A stretch of DNA of 58,688 bases, from contig JAOAGQ010000039.1 in assembly GCA_026415675.1 (NCBI GenBank), positions 1 to 58,688 on the forward strand. Direction: 5' to 3'. Made by a program: the position numbers and the translations under genes. Source of the DNA: Syntrophorhabdaceae bacterium. Lineage in GTDB: Bacteria; Desulfobacterota; Syntrophorhabdia; Syntrophorhabdales; Syntrophorhabdaceae. The notes under the pieces are model-generated. The model did not search any database. It was not told the DNA's origin and saw nothing but the letters and a program-made list of their open reading frames with translations. This document shows positions 25,901 to 34,514 of the stretch, piece after piece (position 1 is the first letter of the stretch; every line of letters begins with the position of its first letter).

Positions 25901-26626
25901 TTACATATAAAGACCACCGTTAACATTTATTACCTCCCCCGTTATATAGCCACTATACCCTGAGAGAAGAAAATACACTACCCTTGCAACATCTATTGGT
26001 TCTCCATACCTTTTAAGGGGTATGGCCTTTAGCATCTCCATTTTTGTATTTTCATCGAGGGCATCGGTCATCCTTGTCTTTATAAAACCGGGGGCTATGG
26101 CATTTACCCTTATGTTCCTCTCCCCGTACTCCCTTGCCACGCTCTTTGTAAAGCCGATGATACCTGCCTTGCTTGCAGCGTAGTTTGATTGGCCCGCATT
26201 ACCCATCACCCCGGCTATAGAAGAGATGTTCACGATGGAGCCCCCTGTTTTAAGCATGTGCTTTATTACCGCCCTTGTGCAGTTGAAAACCCCTTTTAAG
26301 TTCACCTGTATCACCCTGTCCCAGTCCTCTTCCTTCATCCTGAGGAGGAGTTTATCGTTTGTGATACCGGCGTTGTTCACGAGGTTGTTTATCCTGCCAA
26401 AGGTTTTTACAACACCGTTGACCGCCTCTTCTACAGCGGCGGTATCGACGATATTCACCGAGAAAAATTCGGCCTTTCCTCCTTTGCTGCGGATGGCCTC
26501 AACGGTTTCGCTACCGTCTATTATATCGAATATCGCCACGTCCCCCCCTTTTTCAGAGAGGAATTCGCAAATGGCCCTGCCGATTCCCTGGGAACCCCCT
26601 GTAACGATCGTTACACTCCCTTTCAT
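25901..26626 (-). CDS. fabG: 3-oxoacyl-[acyl-carrier-protein] reductase
   Basis: FabG reduces 3-oxoacyl-ACP with NADPH. The SDR motifs are TGGSQGIGRAI (9-18), NNAGIT (84-89), the catalytic Ser in NISSIAG (S136), and Y149-x-x-x-K153 in SNYAASKAG. IAPGFIKTRMTD and INVNGGLYM at the end are typical of FabG. The length is 241 residues. It overlaps the fabD stop by four bases. Confidence 0.96.
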   Translation of the reverse strand: MKGSVTIVTGGSQGIGRAICEFLSEKGGDVAIFDIIDGSETVEAIRSKGGKAEFFSVNIVDTAAVEEAVNGVVKTFGRINNLVNNAGITNDKLLLRMKEEDWDRVIQVNLKGVFNCTRAVIKHMLKTGGSIVNISSIAGVMGNAGQSNYAASKAGIIGFTKSVAREYGERNIRVNAIAPGFIKTRMTDALDENTKMEMLKAIPLKRYGEPIDVARVVYFLLSGYSGYITGEVINVNGGLYM

Positions 26627-27570
26627 CCTATGACTCCCATGATTTTTTCCATATCCTCCGGGGTTTCAACATTATAACACGGTGTGGAAGGGGCAATCTT
26701 TTTAATAAGGTTTGTCAGGACCTTCTGGGGTCCAACCTCTATGAAGAGTTCAACACCTCTATCTACCATATTCCTTACCGACTTTTCCCAGAGGACAGGG
26801 GAAAACATCTGTCTATATAATTTCTCCTTTACTTTAGCCTCATCCATCTCCGGTTCTGCATCCACATTGGAGAAAACAGGTATCTCCATTCGGGCAGGGG
26901 TGATACCGTTTAGGGCAATCTTCAGGTTGTATGCGGCATCCTCCATAAGGGGGCTGTGGAATGGCCCTGATACGTTAAGAAAAACCGCCTTTTTGTAACC
27001 TGTGCCCTTCAGTTTTTCTACAGCCTCCCTGACCGCCTCGATATGGCCTGAGATTACAACCTGCTCGGCAGAATTTAAGTTTGCCGGAACAACGATATGC
27101 CCCTCCCTTGATATCTCTTTAAGAGCGGTTGAGATCTTCTCCATATCCGCACCGATTAAGGCGGCCATCCCCCCTTTACCCTTTGGGCAGGCCTCCTCCA
27201 TGAGCATACCCCTTGTTCTTGTAATCTTAAGACCATCCTCAAAGGTAAAAAAACCGCTTGCAGCCAGTGCTGTATACTCCCCGAGGCTGTGCCCTGCTAC
27301 GAAGGATGGTCTGAGCCCTGTTTTATCTTTAAAAACTTGCCAGGTGGCAAACCCGATGAGAAACAGGGCGGGTTGAGTGTTATATGTCTGCCTTAAGTCC
27401 TCTTCGGGACCCTCGAAGCACAGTTTGGTAATAGAAAAACCGAGAACCTCATCGGCTTTTTTAAATAATGACCTTATCTCTTCGAATCCATCGAAGAGCA
27501 CCTTCCCCATCCCCACATACTGGGAACCCTGACCGGGAAAGACAACGGCTATCCTTTTCATATCCATCAC
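26623..27570 (-). CDS. fabD: Malonyl-CoA:ACP transacylase
   Basis: FabD loads malonyl groups on ACP. The motifs are VFPGQGSQYVGMG at the start, the nucleophile S95 in AGHSLGEYTAL, and the catalytic His in GPFHSPLM (H205). The 315-residue length is normal. The first codon of the frame is GTG 27570, overlapping the previous stop as GTGA, with in-frame ATG codons at 27567 and 27561. The neighbour upstream is an acyl-CoA dehydrogenase instead of the usual fabH. Confidence 0.97.
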   Translation of the reverse strand: MMDMKRIAVVFPGQGSQYVGMGKVLFDGFEEIRSLFKKADEVLGFSITKLCFEGPEEDLRQTYNTQPALFLIGFATWQVFKDKTGLRPSFVAGHSLGEYTALAASGFFTFEDGLKITRTRGMLMEEACPKGKGGMAALIGADMEKISTALKEISREGHIVVPANLNSAEQVVISGHIEAVREAVEKLKGTGYKKAVFLNVSGPFHSPLMEDAAYNLKIALNGITPARMEIPVFSNVDAEPEMDEAKVKEKLYRQMFSPVLWEKSVRNMVDRGVELFIEVGPQKVLTNLIKKIAPSTPCYNVETPEDMEKIMGVIG

Positions 27571-28730
27571 CTTCTCTTTCTTGTTGCCGCCTCTTTTATC
27601 AACTCGAGGGCTATCACGTTTCTCTGTATCTGGTTTGTCCCTTCGTATATCTGGAGTATCTTTGCATCCCTCATCATCTTTTCAACGGGGTATTCCTTCA
27701 TATAACCGTATCCGCCGAATATCTGGATTGCGTCTGTTGTCACCTTCATCGCCATATCGCTGGGGAAGACCTTGGCCATAGCGGATACCTTTGAGAACTC
27801 CCTCGGGTTGCTATCTATAAATCTTGCCACCGCATATACCAATGCCCTCGCCGCCTCTACCTGAATCGCCATATCCGCGAGCATATGCTGAATTGCCTGA
27901 AAGGTGATGATCTTTTTGTTGAACTGCTCCCTCTCTCTTGCATAGTTTACCGCCTCATCGAGGGCTGCCTGGGCAACACCAACGGCCTGGGCCCCTATCC
28001 CTGGTCTTGTCCTGTCGAAGGTCTTCATGGCGAGGATAAAACCCATCCCTTCTCTGCCGATTACGTTTTCCTCAGGCACAAAGCAGTCCTGAAAAACGAG
28101 TTCTCTCGTTGCAGAGGCCCTGATACCGAGTTTTTTCTCTTTTTTACCAAAGGAAAAACCCTCCATCCCTTTCTCTACGATAAAGGCCGTTGCACCTCTG
28201 CCCCCCTTCGTCTTATCCGTCATCGCTATGATCGAATATATCTCTGCCTCACCCCCGTTTGTGATCCACTGTTTTGTACCATTCAGTATATATCCACCCT
28301 TTACCCGTTTCGCCTCTGTTCTTATACCCTGGGCATCACTTCCAGCGTTTGGTTCAGTAAGACCAAAAGCGGCCAGTCTTTTCCCCGAGGCGATCTCGGG
28401 CAGGTATTTCTTCTTCTGAGCTTCAGTCCCTCCGAGGAGTATGGGATATGCCCCTAAAAGACTCGCCGCATAACTAACGGAGACCCCAAGACAACCCCTG
28501 CTCAACTCCTCCACTACGATACAGTTTTCGAGAGAACCACCTCCCATACCCCCGTATGCTTCAGGTATACTGACCCCAAAAAGCCCTGCCTCACCACATT
28601 GTTTCATTATAGACCATGGAAACTCCTCTCTTTCATCGAGTTCGGCCCTAACAGGTATAACCTTCTCCTCGGTTATTCTCCGGGCCAATGCCTGGATCTG
28701 CCTCTGTTCCTCGGTCAGAAAATAATCCAT
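27567..28730 (-). CDS. Acyl-CoA dehydrogenase
   Basis: This 387-residue flavoenzyme is of the short-chain/butyryl-CoA dehydrogenase type. It has FGLTEPNAGSDAQG and QWITNGGEAEIY for FAD binding, and the catalytic base E363 in QIYEGTNQIQRN, the position used by short- and medium-chain enzymes. It oxidises acyl-CoA to enoyl-CoA with an electron-transfer flavoprotein as partner. The gene sits between plsX (16-base overlap) and fabD (4-base overlap), exactly where fabH is normally found. It is thus tightly coupled to fatty acid synthesis genes, which is unusual for a beta-oxidation-type enzyme. Confidence 0.95.
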   Translation of the reverse strand: MDYFLTEEQRQIQALARRITEEKVIPVRAELDEREEFPWSIMKQCGEAGLFGVSIPEAYGGMGGGSLENCIVVEELSRGCLGVSVSYAASLLGAYPILLGGTEAQKKKYLPEIASGKRLAAFGLTEPNAGSDAQGIRTEAKRVKGGYILNGTKQWITNGGEAEIYSIIAMTDKTKGGRGATAFIVEKGMEGFSFGKKEKKLGIRASATRELVFQDCFVPEENVIGREGMGFILAMKTFDRTRPGIGAQAVGVAQAALDEAVNYAREREQFNKKIITFQAIQHMLADMAIQVEAARALVYAVARFIDSNPREFSKVSAMAKVFPSDMAMKVTTDAIQIFGGYGYMKEYPVEKMMRDAKILQIYEGTNQIQRNVIALELIKEAATRKRR

Positions 28731-29746
28731 CTCTTCTTCTCCTTTTTCTTTTGAAGTGCATCATAGCCTGAAATGGTCTCTTTTATAGATTCGTTCAGTC
28801 TTTTTTCCACAAAACTTTTTGCCATACCTATCGCATTTTTTATCGCCTTACCGTTCGATTTTCCATGGCATATAACGGTCACACCGTCTACGCCGAGTAA
28901 GGGGGCGCCCCCTATTTCAGAAAAATCGAGTTTTCTACTTATTTCGCTGAAGAGATCCTTTAAAAAGATATAGCCTATTTTACGGGTAAACTTTTTTTCA
29001 ATACCCTCCTTCAGCAATGCGATAATAGAATCGGCAACACCTTCGCTTATTTTCAAGGCCACATTTCCTACGAAACCATCGCTGACAACAACATCGGCAT
29101 TACCGTTGTACATATCGGTGCCTTCAACGTATCCGATATAATTCAAATTAAGTCCCTTTAATAAACCATGGGTCTCCCTTGTGAGTTCATTCCCCTTTGA
29201 TTCTTCCTCCCCGTTACTTAAAACCCCAACCTTCGGGGACGGTATGCCTAATACACATCGGGCAAAGGCATCACCCATGATTGCAAACTGGACAAGGTGG
29301 GTAGGTTTGCAATCTACGTTCCCCCCGGCATCTATTAGCACCGATATACTTCCCTTTATATTCGGGTGCAGGGTCGCAATCGCAGGTCTGTCCACAGACT
29401 TGATCCTGCCCAGGGTAAAAATCGCAAAGGCCATAGCAGCCCCCGAATTACCGGCGGTCACGATCCCATGGGCCTCTTTGTTTTTAACAAGCTCAAAAGC
29501 GATTCCCATAGAAGAATCCCGTTTTTTTCTCAGAGCGATGGAAGGGGACTCCCCCATATCAACCTCAACAGGGGTATGGATTATCTCAATCCCCCTTGTC
29601 TCCTTTAAGAGGGGTTTTATTGCCTTTTCATTGCCAACGAGTATAACCCTTACATCCCTATCTTCCCTACATATCCATTCTGCACCCTGTACAATAGCGG
29701 AGGGGGCATAATCACCCCCCATTCCATCGACGGCTATCCTTACCAT
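28715..29746 (-). CDS. plsX: Phosphate acyltransferase PlsX
   Basis: PlsX turns acyl-ACP into acyl-phosphate, the substrate of PlsY in phospholipid synthesis. The N-terminus MVRIAVDGMGGDYAP is the family signature. GNSGAAMAFA, the GVLSNGEEESKGNELT segment, DVVVSDGFVGNVALK and GGAPLLGVDG are further marks. The length of 343 is normal. It follows rpmF by 5 bases and overlaps the acyl-CoA dehydrogenase by 16. Confidence 0.96.
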   Translation of the reverse strand: MVRIAVDGMGGDYAPSAIVQGAEWICREDRDVRVILVGNEKAIKPLLKETRGIEIIHTPVEVDMGESPSIALRKKRDSSMGIAFELVKNKEAHGIVTAGNSGAAMAFAIFTLGRIKSVDRPAIATLHPNIKGSISVLIDAGGNVDCKPTHLVQFAIMGDAFARCVLGIPSPKVGVLSNGEEESKGNELTRETHGLLKGLNLNYIGYVEGTDMYNGNADVVVSDGFVGNVALKISEGVADSIIALLKEGIEKKFTRKIGYIFLKDLFSEISRKLDFSEIGGAPLLGVDGVTVICHGKSNGKAIKNAIGMAKSFVEKRLNESIKETISGYDALQKKKEKKRWIIF

Positions 29747-29751
29747 TCTAT

Positions 29752-29934
29752 TTAGGCTTCTTCAACCTTTAAGTATTGTTTTCCTTTATAGTATCCACAG
29801 TTTGGGCAAACAATATGGGGTAGCTTTGGTTCTTTGCAGTTTGGGCAGAGTGTAACATTTACAGGGGTTACCTTGTAATGGGTTCTTCTCTTATCCCTTC
29901 TTGATTGTGATGTTTTTCTTTTTGGGACTGCCAT
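29752..29934 (-). CDS. rpmF: Ribosomal protein bL32
   Basis: bL32 is a small large-subunit protein. The usual start MAVPKRKTSQSRRDKRR is at ATG 29934; an in-frame ATG two codons upstream also exists. A zinc ribbon is kept as CPNCKEP and CPNCGYY. An aaggag Shine-Dalgarno precedes the ATG and lies inside the end of the DUF177 gene, which overlaps rpmF by 44 bases. The DUF177-rpmF-plsX order is widely conserved. Confidence 0.97.
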   Translation of the reverse strand: MAVPKRKTSQSRRDKRRTHYKVTPVNVTLCPNCKEPKLPHIVCPNCGYYKGKQYLKVEEA

Positions 29935-30460
29935 AATCATCTCCTTGACGGGTTAAAAAAGATTTCAGTTTTTCTTCTAACAGTGTATATGAAACTTTGT
30001 TGCACTGGCATTCTTCTATGTTCAGGTTGTTACCGCAGGTCGGACATAGACCCCTACATCCCTCCTGGCACAATGGCTTAATGGGTATACTGAGCATTAC
30101 CTCATCGTAGACAATGGGAACGATATCTATTTTTTCCCCATCGAAAAAATATATATCCATTTCATCACTTATAAGCTCAATCTCCTTCTCTTCAAACGTC
30201 GGTTTCAAGATGAGATCCACATCAAGGGTTGTATCTATCTCCAGAGAGAAGTTCTCGAGACATCTGCTGCACGGTAGAGAAAGGCTACAGGAGACTCTAC
30301 CTTTTAGCTTGGCCCCATTTTCAACCTTTGTTATCCCTATCTCATAGCCTATAGGGGTGAGAAAATCAAACCCCTCCCCTTTCGAGGCAGGAAGGAGCCC
30401 CCTCTCTATCTCCCCTTTCACCAAACAGACACTCTCTATTTCTGATAAAAGTATAACCAT
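29891..30460 (-). CDS. YceD/DUF177 family protein
   Basis: DUF177 (YceD) proteins are needed for 23S rRNA accumulation and are nearly always next to rpmF. This one has the Cys motif LPCSRCLENF and a C-terminal cluster CQEGCRGLCPTCGNNLNIEECQC, the standard metal-binding end of the family. The promoter at 30484-30512 excludes an ATG at 30499, so ATG 30460 is chosen, with a leader of about 17 bases and no clear Shine-Dalgarno. The protein runs about 14 residues past the usual end into rpmF (SPKKKNITIKKG), as if its own stop had been lost. Confidence 0.9.
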   Translation of the reverse strand: MVILLSEIESVCLVKGEIERGLLPASKGEGFDFLTPIGYEIGITKVENGAKLKGRVSCSLSLPCSRCLENFSLEIDTTLDVDLILKPTFEEKEIELISDEMDIYFFDGEKIDIVPIVYDEVMLSIPIKPLCQEGCRGLCPTCGNNLNIEECQCNKVSYTLLEEKLKSFLTRQGDDYGSPKKKNITIKKG

Positions 30461-30483
30461 ATTATCCAACTTATGAGTCAGAT

Positions 30484-30512
30484 AATATAATGATTTCACA
30501 ACTTGATGTCAA
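30484..30512 (-). promoter_or_regulatory. Promoter of the DUF177-rpmF-plsX-fab operon
   Basis: On the minus strand: TTGACA (30507-30512), 17 bases, TATATT (30484-30489). This is the best match to a sigma-70 promoter in the window and drives a long housekeeping run. Predicted transcription start near 30477. Confidence 0.7.
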
Positions 30513-30567
30513 GTAAATTAACCTATTGTAAACGTTGTGGTTTTATAAAAACGGTTTCTAAGTAAGG

Positions 30568-30610
30568 ACAATTCTTATTGTGCCTTCTTCTCCACTGTCC
30601 AATTCAATTG
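30568..30610. repeat. Two short inverted repeats upstream of the Nramp gene
   Basis: ACAAT-tctt-ATTGT at 30568-30581 and CAATT-c-AATTG at 30600-30610 lie just ahead of the Nramp -35 box. They could be sites for a metal-dependent repressor, but such AT-rich repeats also arise by chance. Confidence 0.3.
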
Positions 30611-30620
30611 TACCTATTTG

Positions 30621-30649
30621 TTGCCTATCCTGAGTAAAAACCTTATATT
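30621..30649 (+). promoter_or_regulatory. Promoter of the Nramp gene (leaderless)
   Basis: TTGCCT (30621-30626), 17 bases, TATATT (30644-30649). The ATG begins at 30655, only five bases after the -10 box, so the transcript would start at or next to the start codon. Confidence 0.5.
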
Positions 30650-30654
30650 ATGAC

Positions 30655-31926
30655 ATGGCCTTTAGGTTTATAGAACGGATACTCTCAAAAAAAGGTCATA
30701 GGCCTGTCTCAGAGGGGCTTGAGATATTGAGATTTATAGGGCCCGGCTTCCTCGTTACCGTTGGTTTTATAGACCCCGGCAACTGGGCAAGCAATGTGGC
30801 TGCGGGCTCTGTGTATGGTTACAACCTTCTCTGGGTAGTTACCCTCTCGACCATAATGCTCATCATTATTCAACATAATGTGGCCCACCTGGGGATAGTG
30901 ACAGGACTGTGCCTTTCGGAGGCATCAACGAAGTTTATCCCTCCTATGGTGGCAAAAATATTTCTCTTCTCCGCCATGGTCGCCTCGATATTCACCTCCT
31001 TTGCGGAAATTATGGGTGCTTCCATTGCCCTTTATATGCTCTTCGGGATACCCATCCCCGTTGGCGCCTCTTTCTCTTTTCTATTTGTGGTGATCATGCT
31101 TTTCACCAATACCTATTCCAAGATAGAGAGGATTATCATTGCCTTTGTCTCCATAATAGGGTTCTCCCTTCTCTTTGAGCTCATCCTTGCCGATGTTGAA
31201 TGGGACAGGGGGGTGTATGGCTCCTTCATGCCCTCCATCCCTTATGGTGCGATGCCTGTGATCATGTCTGTCCTCGGTGCGGTGGTGATGCCCCACAATC
31301 TATTTTTGCATTCTGAAGTAATCCAGAGCAGGGAGTGGAATACTAAAGACGAACATACCATAAAGAGACAACTCGATTATGAGATGTTTGATACCTCGTT
31401 CTCTATGATAGTCGGATGGGCGATAAATAGTGCCATGATACTCCTTGCCGCCTCCGTCTTTTTTAGAAACGGTGTTACTATCAATGAGTTACAGCAAGCC
31501 TCAGAAATGCTCATACCTCTTCTCGGAAGCCATGCTTCGATAATCTTCGCGATCGGCCTTCTCTTATCCGGTATTGCCTCATCGATAACATCGGGGATGG
31601 CGGGGGGTACAATCTCTGCAGGGTTTTATGGAGAACCGTATAACATAAAGGACAGCCATTCTAAGATCGGTGTCTTTACCTCCCTTTTTTTCGCCCTCAT
31701 GCTCGTCTTTGTAACTAAAAACCCGTTTCAGGGGCTTATATATTCACAGATGTGCTTAAGCATTCAACTCCCTTTAACCGTTTTTGTCCAGCTTTATCTC
31801 ACGTCGTCTAAAAGGGTTATGGGAAAATATGTGAACAGATGGTATACCTCTTTAACCATGCTTCTCATAGGTTTGATCATAACATATTTTAACCTGAGGC
31901 TCTTTTTTGACTGGGTTATGGGTTGA
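30655..31926 (+). CDS. Nramp-family divalent metal transporter
   Basis: The 423-residue membrane protein has the LeuT-like Nramp fold. Both metal-binding motifs are present: DPGN in helix 1 (D40-N43, GFIDPGNWASN) and MPHN in helix 6 (M212-N215, VVMPHNLFLHS). The Met in helix 6 favours Mn2+ or Fe2+ over Ca2+ and Mg2+. About 11 membrane helices can be drawn. It imports metal with protons. The gene is alone on the plus strand, has no Shine-Dalgarno, and seems to be leaderless. Candidate operator repeats lie upstream at 30568-30610. Confidence 0.95.
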   Translation: MAFRFIERILSKKGHRPVSEGLEILRFIGPGFLVTVGFIDPGNWASNVAAGSVYGYNLLWVVTLSTIMLIIIQHNVAHLGIVTGLCLSEASTKFIPPMVAKIFLFSAMVASIFTSFAEIMGASIALYMLFGIPIPVGASFSFLFVVIMLFTNTYSKIERIIIAFVSIIGFSLLFELILADVEWDRGVYGSFMPSIPYGAMPVIMSVLGAVVMPHNLFLHSEVIQSREWNTKDEHTIKRQLDYEMFDTSFSMIVGWAINSAMILLAASVFFRNGVTINELQQASEMLIPLLGSHASIIFAIGLLLSGIASSITSGMAGGTISAGFYGEPYNIKDSHSKIGVFTSLFFALMLVFVTKNPFQGLIYSQMCLSIQLPLTVFVQLYLTSSKRVMGKYVNRWYTSLTMLLIGLIITYFNLRLFFDWVMG

Positions 31927-31931
31927 CCTTT

Positions 31932-32279
31932 TTATAGAATTTCATCCCCGTGAGTCGGGGGGAGGGTTTTTTTTATATCCTCTATCTCTTCCTCAATATC
32001 CTTTATCTCCATTTCCAGTTGACCGATTTGAAGTACCCTTTCCTTAAGATAGGGATCGTCTTTTTTTATATCCCTTCCGTAGGTGATCTCCATGTATACG
32101 TGCCTTCCCATTTCCGTATACAGGTGTTGTATCTCCCTTTTTAGTTTTGTTATGTCAACGAACTTCTTTTTTCCTATCTTTGCATGCTTCTCAACATTGA
32201 AGGCAAAATCCTGGGCCGTCTCTTTTATAGTTTTAAACCCTTCTTCCGTCTTTTTCTTCAATTCTTCTATTAAGGCCAA
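31932..32279 (-). CDS. Coiled-coil hypothetical protein, 115 aa
   Basis: No known family is recognised. The sequence is rich in Glu and Lys and nearly all helical. The N-terminal part has an amphipathic 11-residue rhythm (EELKKKTEEGFKTIKETAQD) like apolipoprotein/LEA-type helices. The C-terminal part (QIGQLEMEIKDIEEEIEDIKKTL) is a heptad coiled coil. It would be cytoplasmic. It sits 36 bases downstream of the MFS transporter gene on the same strand and ends 6 bases from the convergent Nramp gene. Confidence 0.7.
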   Translation of the reverse strand: MALIEELKKKTEEGFKTIKETAQDFAFNVEKHAKIGKKKFVDITKLKREIQHLYTEMGRHVYMEITYGRDIKKDDPYLKERVLQIGQLEMEIKDIEEEIEDIKKTLPPTHGDEIL

Positions 32280-32315
32280 GGGCTATCCTTTCTGTATAAT
32301 AATATACATTAAGAC

Positions 32316-33539
32316 CTATCTCCTTTCAACGATATTCGGTCTACCCCCTTTCACCGTAAAGATGAGGATTAAACCTATAACGAAGAATAAAAGAACGGAG
32401 AGTATCGCAGGCCTTTGGCTTCTGTATGTGGAGGAGAGGAACCCGAAGAAAAGGGGGCCTATGATCGCGGAAGATTTCCCCACAAGACTATAGATGCCAA
32501 AATACTCCGATTCACGACCGGACTCTAAGAACTGGGCGAAGAATGCCCTTGAGGCGGCCTGTATCGTCCCCAGACCAAAACCCGCAACCCCGGCTATAAA
32601 GGCAAAAAATACCTTTGACGAGGCAAAGAATGTGAGTATCACCGTCAATATCCAGAGATTAAGGGATAGAACCACCACCTTTTTTGGCCCCCATAGGTCT
32701 ATCCTCTTTGCCATAAAAAACGCCCCGATTAATGCCGTCGCCTGAACGAGAAGGTACATATAGACCAACTCTGTATTTTTAAAGCCAAGGGTGGTCGCTG
32801 CGTAGATGCTCGAAAAGACAATCACCGTATTGATACCGTCTTCGTAGATAAGATAGGCGATAAGAAATCTCCTTAAATTTCTTTCCTTCCCTATATGTTT
32901 CATGGTGGTGATGGTCTGTTTGAAGCCCATCCATGCATATTCCTTAATTACCCCCCGTTCTGTTCTGTCCTTAGGCAGAAAAATAAAGGCAGGGATCGCA
33001 AAAAGGCCGAAGAAGAGGGCGACCATAACCCATACAAGGCGGATAAAACCATGATTAATAAGGAGAAGGGCAAGAAAAAGGGAGAGGATGGACCCGCCGT
33101 ATCCAATACCAAAACCCCAGGCAGAGACCCTTCCCTGGTGTTTTTTCTCCGTGATCTCCGAGAGGAAAGAATTATAGAAGACTATACCTCCCTCCATACC
33201 TATATTGGCCATTACGATAAGGATGAACCCCTCTATCACCATGCCGTAGTCAAGGAGACTCAAAGATGCCACCCCGAAGATGGAGAGGGTGGTTAGAAAG
33301 ATAAGAAGCCTCTTTCTTATCCCCCCATAGTCTGCTATGCCTCCCAGAAAGGGGGATGCGATGGCAACAATCGCCATGCTTAAGGATATGGCCCTTCCCC
33401 ACCAAAGGTCACCGTGCCCATCTGTATTACCGACTATATAGTTGGCGTAATAGACAGGAAAAATCGTGGCCGCTATTACCGCGGAAAAACTGGAATTGGC
33501 AAAATCAAATAGACACCAGGAGGCAACGGTTTTGTTCAT
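32316..33539 (-). CDS. MFS transporter of the UMF1/Atg22-like group
   Basis: This protein of 407 residues has about 12 membrane helices. The N-terminus WCLFDFANSSFSAVIAATIFPVYY is the signature of the bacterial UMF1 (Atg22-like) family. The helix 2-3 loop carries GGIADYGGIRKRLL in place of the classical MFS GxLaDrxGrkr motif. FYNSFLSEI and the helix-11 region with GKSSAIIGPLFFGFLS are also typical. Substrates of bacterial members are not established. A promoter and a seven-base inverted repeat lie immediately upstream. Confidence 0.9.
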   Translation of the reverse strand: MNKTVASWCLFDFANSSFSAVIAATIFPVYYANYIVGNTDGHGDLWWGRAISLSMAIVAIASPFLGGIADYGGIRKRLLIFLTTLSIFGVASLSLLDYGMVIEGFILIVMANIGMEGGIVFYNSFLSEITEKKHQGRVSAWGFGIGYGGSILSLFLALLLINHGFIRLVWVMVALFFGLFAIPAFIFLPKDRTERGVIKEYAWMGFKQTITTMKHIGKERNLRRFLIAYLIYEDGINTVIVFSSIYAATTLGFKNTELVYMYLLVQATALIGAFFMAKRIDLWGPKKVVVLSLNLWILTVILTFFASSKVFFAFIAGVAGFGLGTIQAASRAFFAQFLESGRESEYFGIYSLVGKSSAIIGPLFFGFLSSTYRSQRPAILSVLLFFVIGLILIFTVKGGRPNIVERR

Positions 33540-33559
33540 GGGTAACCTATTTGGCGAGA

Positions 33560-33588
33560 ATCATACCCTGTCTTAAGAAAAAAATCAG
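33560..33588 (-). promoter_or_regulatory. Probable promoter of the MFS transporter gene
   Basis: Read on the minus strand: CTGATT (33583-33588), 17 bases, TATGAT (33560-33565). ATG 33539 follows after a short leader with aggt as a weak Shine-Dalgarno. Confidence 0.45.
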
Positions 33589-33703
33589 CCAAATTGTTTA
33601 CCATTTAGCGGTTATGTGTTTTAAAAGGTAAGGCAAACTTAACGTTTTATGTTTGGGATTTATGTAAGGGATGGGGTATCACCCCTTTTATCCATCGAAT
33701 GTA

Positions 33704-33732
33704 TAGAATGTATCTCAATGATATGTTATAAA
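33704..33732 (+). promoter_or_regulatory. Extended -10 promoter of tatD (leaderless)
   Basis: TAGAAT (33704-33709), 17 bases, TATAAA (33727-33732) with a TG one base ahead of the -10. ATG 33738 is five bases downstream, so transcription should begin at the start codon. Confidence 0.5.
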
Positions 33733-33737
33733 AAGAC

Positions 33738-34514
33738 ATGTCCGTTGATTCCCATAGCCATCTTGAGATGGAGACGTTTGATAGAGACAGGAAACAGGTA
33801 ATCGAAAGGGCATTACAGGCCGGTCTATCCCATATCCTCACCGTGGGTACGGAGGAGCGTTATTTCAAAAAGGTGATCGAGATTGTTGAGGGGTATGGGC
33901 CTGTATTTGGGGCAATAGGTATACATCCCCACAATAGCACGGATTTCTCAGAGGGTGTAATAGATGTTATAAGAACTCTATGTACCCACAGAAAGATCGT
34001 GGCCTATGGGGAGATAGGCCTCGACTTCTATAAGAACTACTCTCCAAGGGATACCCAACTTGATGGATTTAAAAGACAAATCGAACTGGCCATAGATCTT
34101 GACCTCCCTGTCATCATCCATTCGAGGCAGGCTGCCTACGAAACGGTAAAGGTGTTAAAAGATGTGGGGGGGAGTAGACTGAAAGGGGTGATCCACTGCT
34201 TCTCGTACGACTATGAGACGGCGAAAAAATTTGTAAATATGGGTTATTACATCTCCTTTCCCGGTACTATAACGTATCCTGACGGGAAGAAGGCCTATAG
34301 AATCATAAAAGACCTCCCTCTCGATAGGATCCTCGCTGAAACGGACTGCCCTTTTTTGACCCCTGTGCCCCACAGGGGAAAGAGGAACGAACCTTCCTAT
34401 GTTATACATACTATAGGCAAGATAGCGGAGGTAAGGGGCATGGACGTGAAGGATCTTTCGAGGGCCCTCCTCCAGAATTTTTATGAGGCATTTCCAAAGA
34501 CAAAAGGGGTGTGA
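33738..34514 (+). CDS. tatD: TatD-family metal-dependent hydrolase (3'-5' DNase/D-aminoacyl-tRNA deacylase family)
   Basis: This 258-residue TIM-barrel protein has the TatD metal ligands: the N-terminal VDSHSHLEME (HxH), Glu in YGEIGLDFYKN, His in VIIHSRQA, His in VIHCFSYDYE, and Asp in LAETDCPFLTPVPHRGKRNEP. The set is complete, so it should be active as a metal-dependent nuclease in DNA repair or turnover. There is no Shine-Dalgarno and the start seems leaderless. Its stop overlaps the next gene by four bases. Confidence 0.94.
   Translation: MSVDSHSHLEMETFDRDRKQVIERALQAGLSHILTVGTEERYFKKVIEIVEGYGPVFGAIGIHPHNSTDFSEGVIDVIRTLCTHRKIVAYGEIGLDFYKNYSPRDTQLDGFKRQIELAIDLDLPVIIHSRQAAYETVKVLKDVGGSRLKGVIHCFSYDYETAKKFVNMGYYISFPGTITYPDGKKAYRIIKDLPLDRILAETDCPFLTPVPHRGKRNEPSYVIHTIGKIAEVRGMDVKDLSRALLQNFYEAFPKTKGV

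Noticed and set aside
25117-25923. A 268-codon open frame antisense to fabF and acpP
   Set aside because: It spans two conserved genes on the other strand and shows no recognisable protein features.
33549-33594. Seven-base inverted repeat ATTTGGC...GCCAAAT ahead of the MFS gene
   Set aside because: The arms are short and 32 bases apart, so it could be chance; not enough to call an operator.
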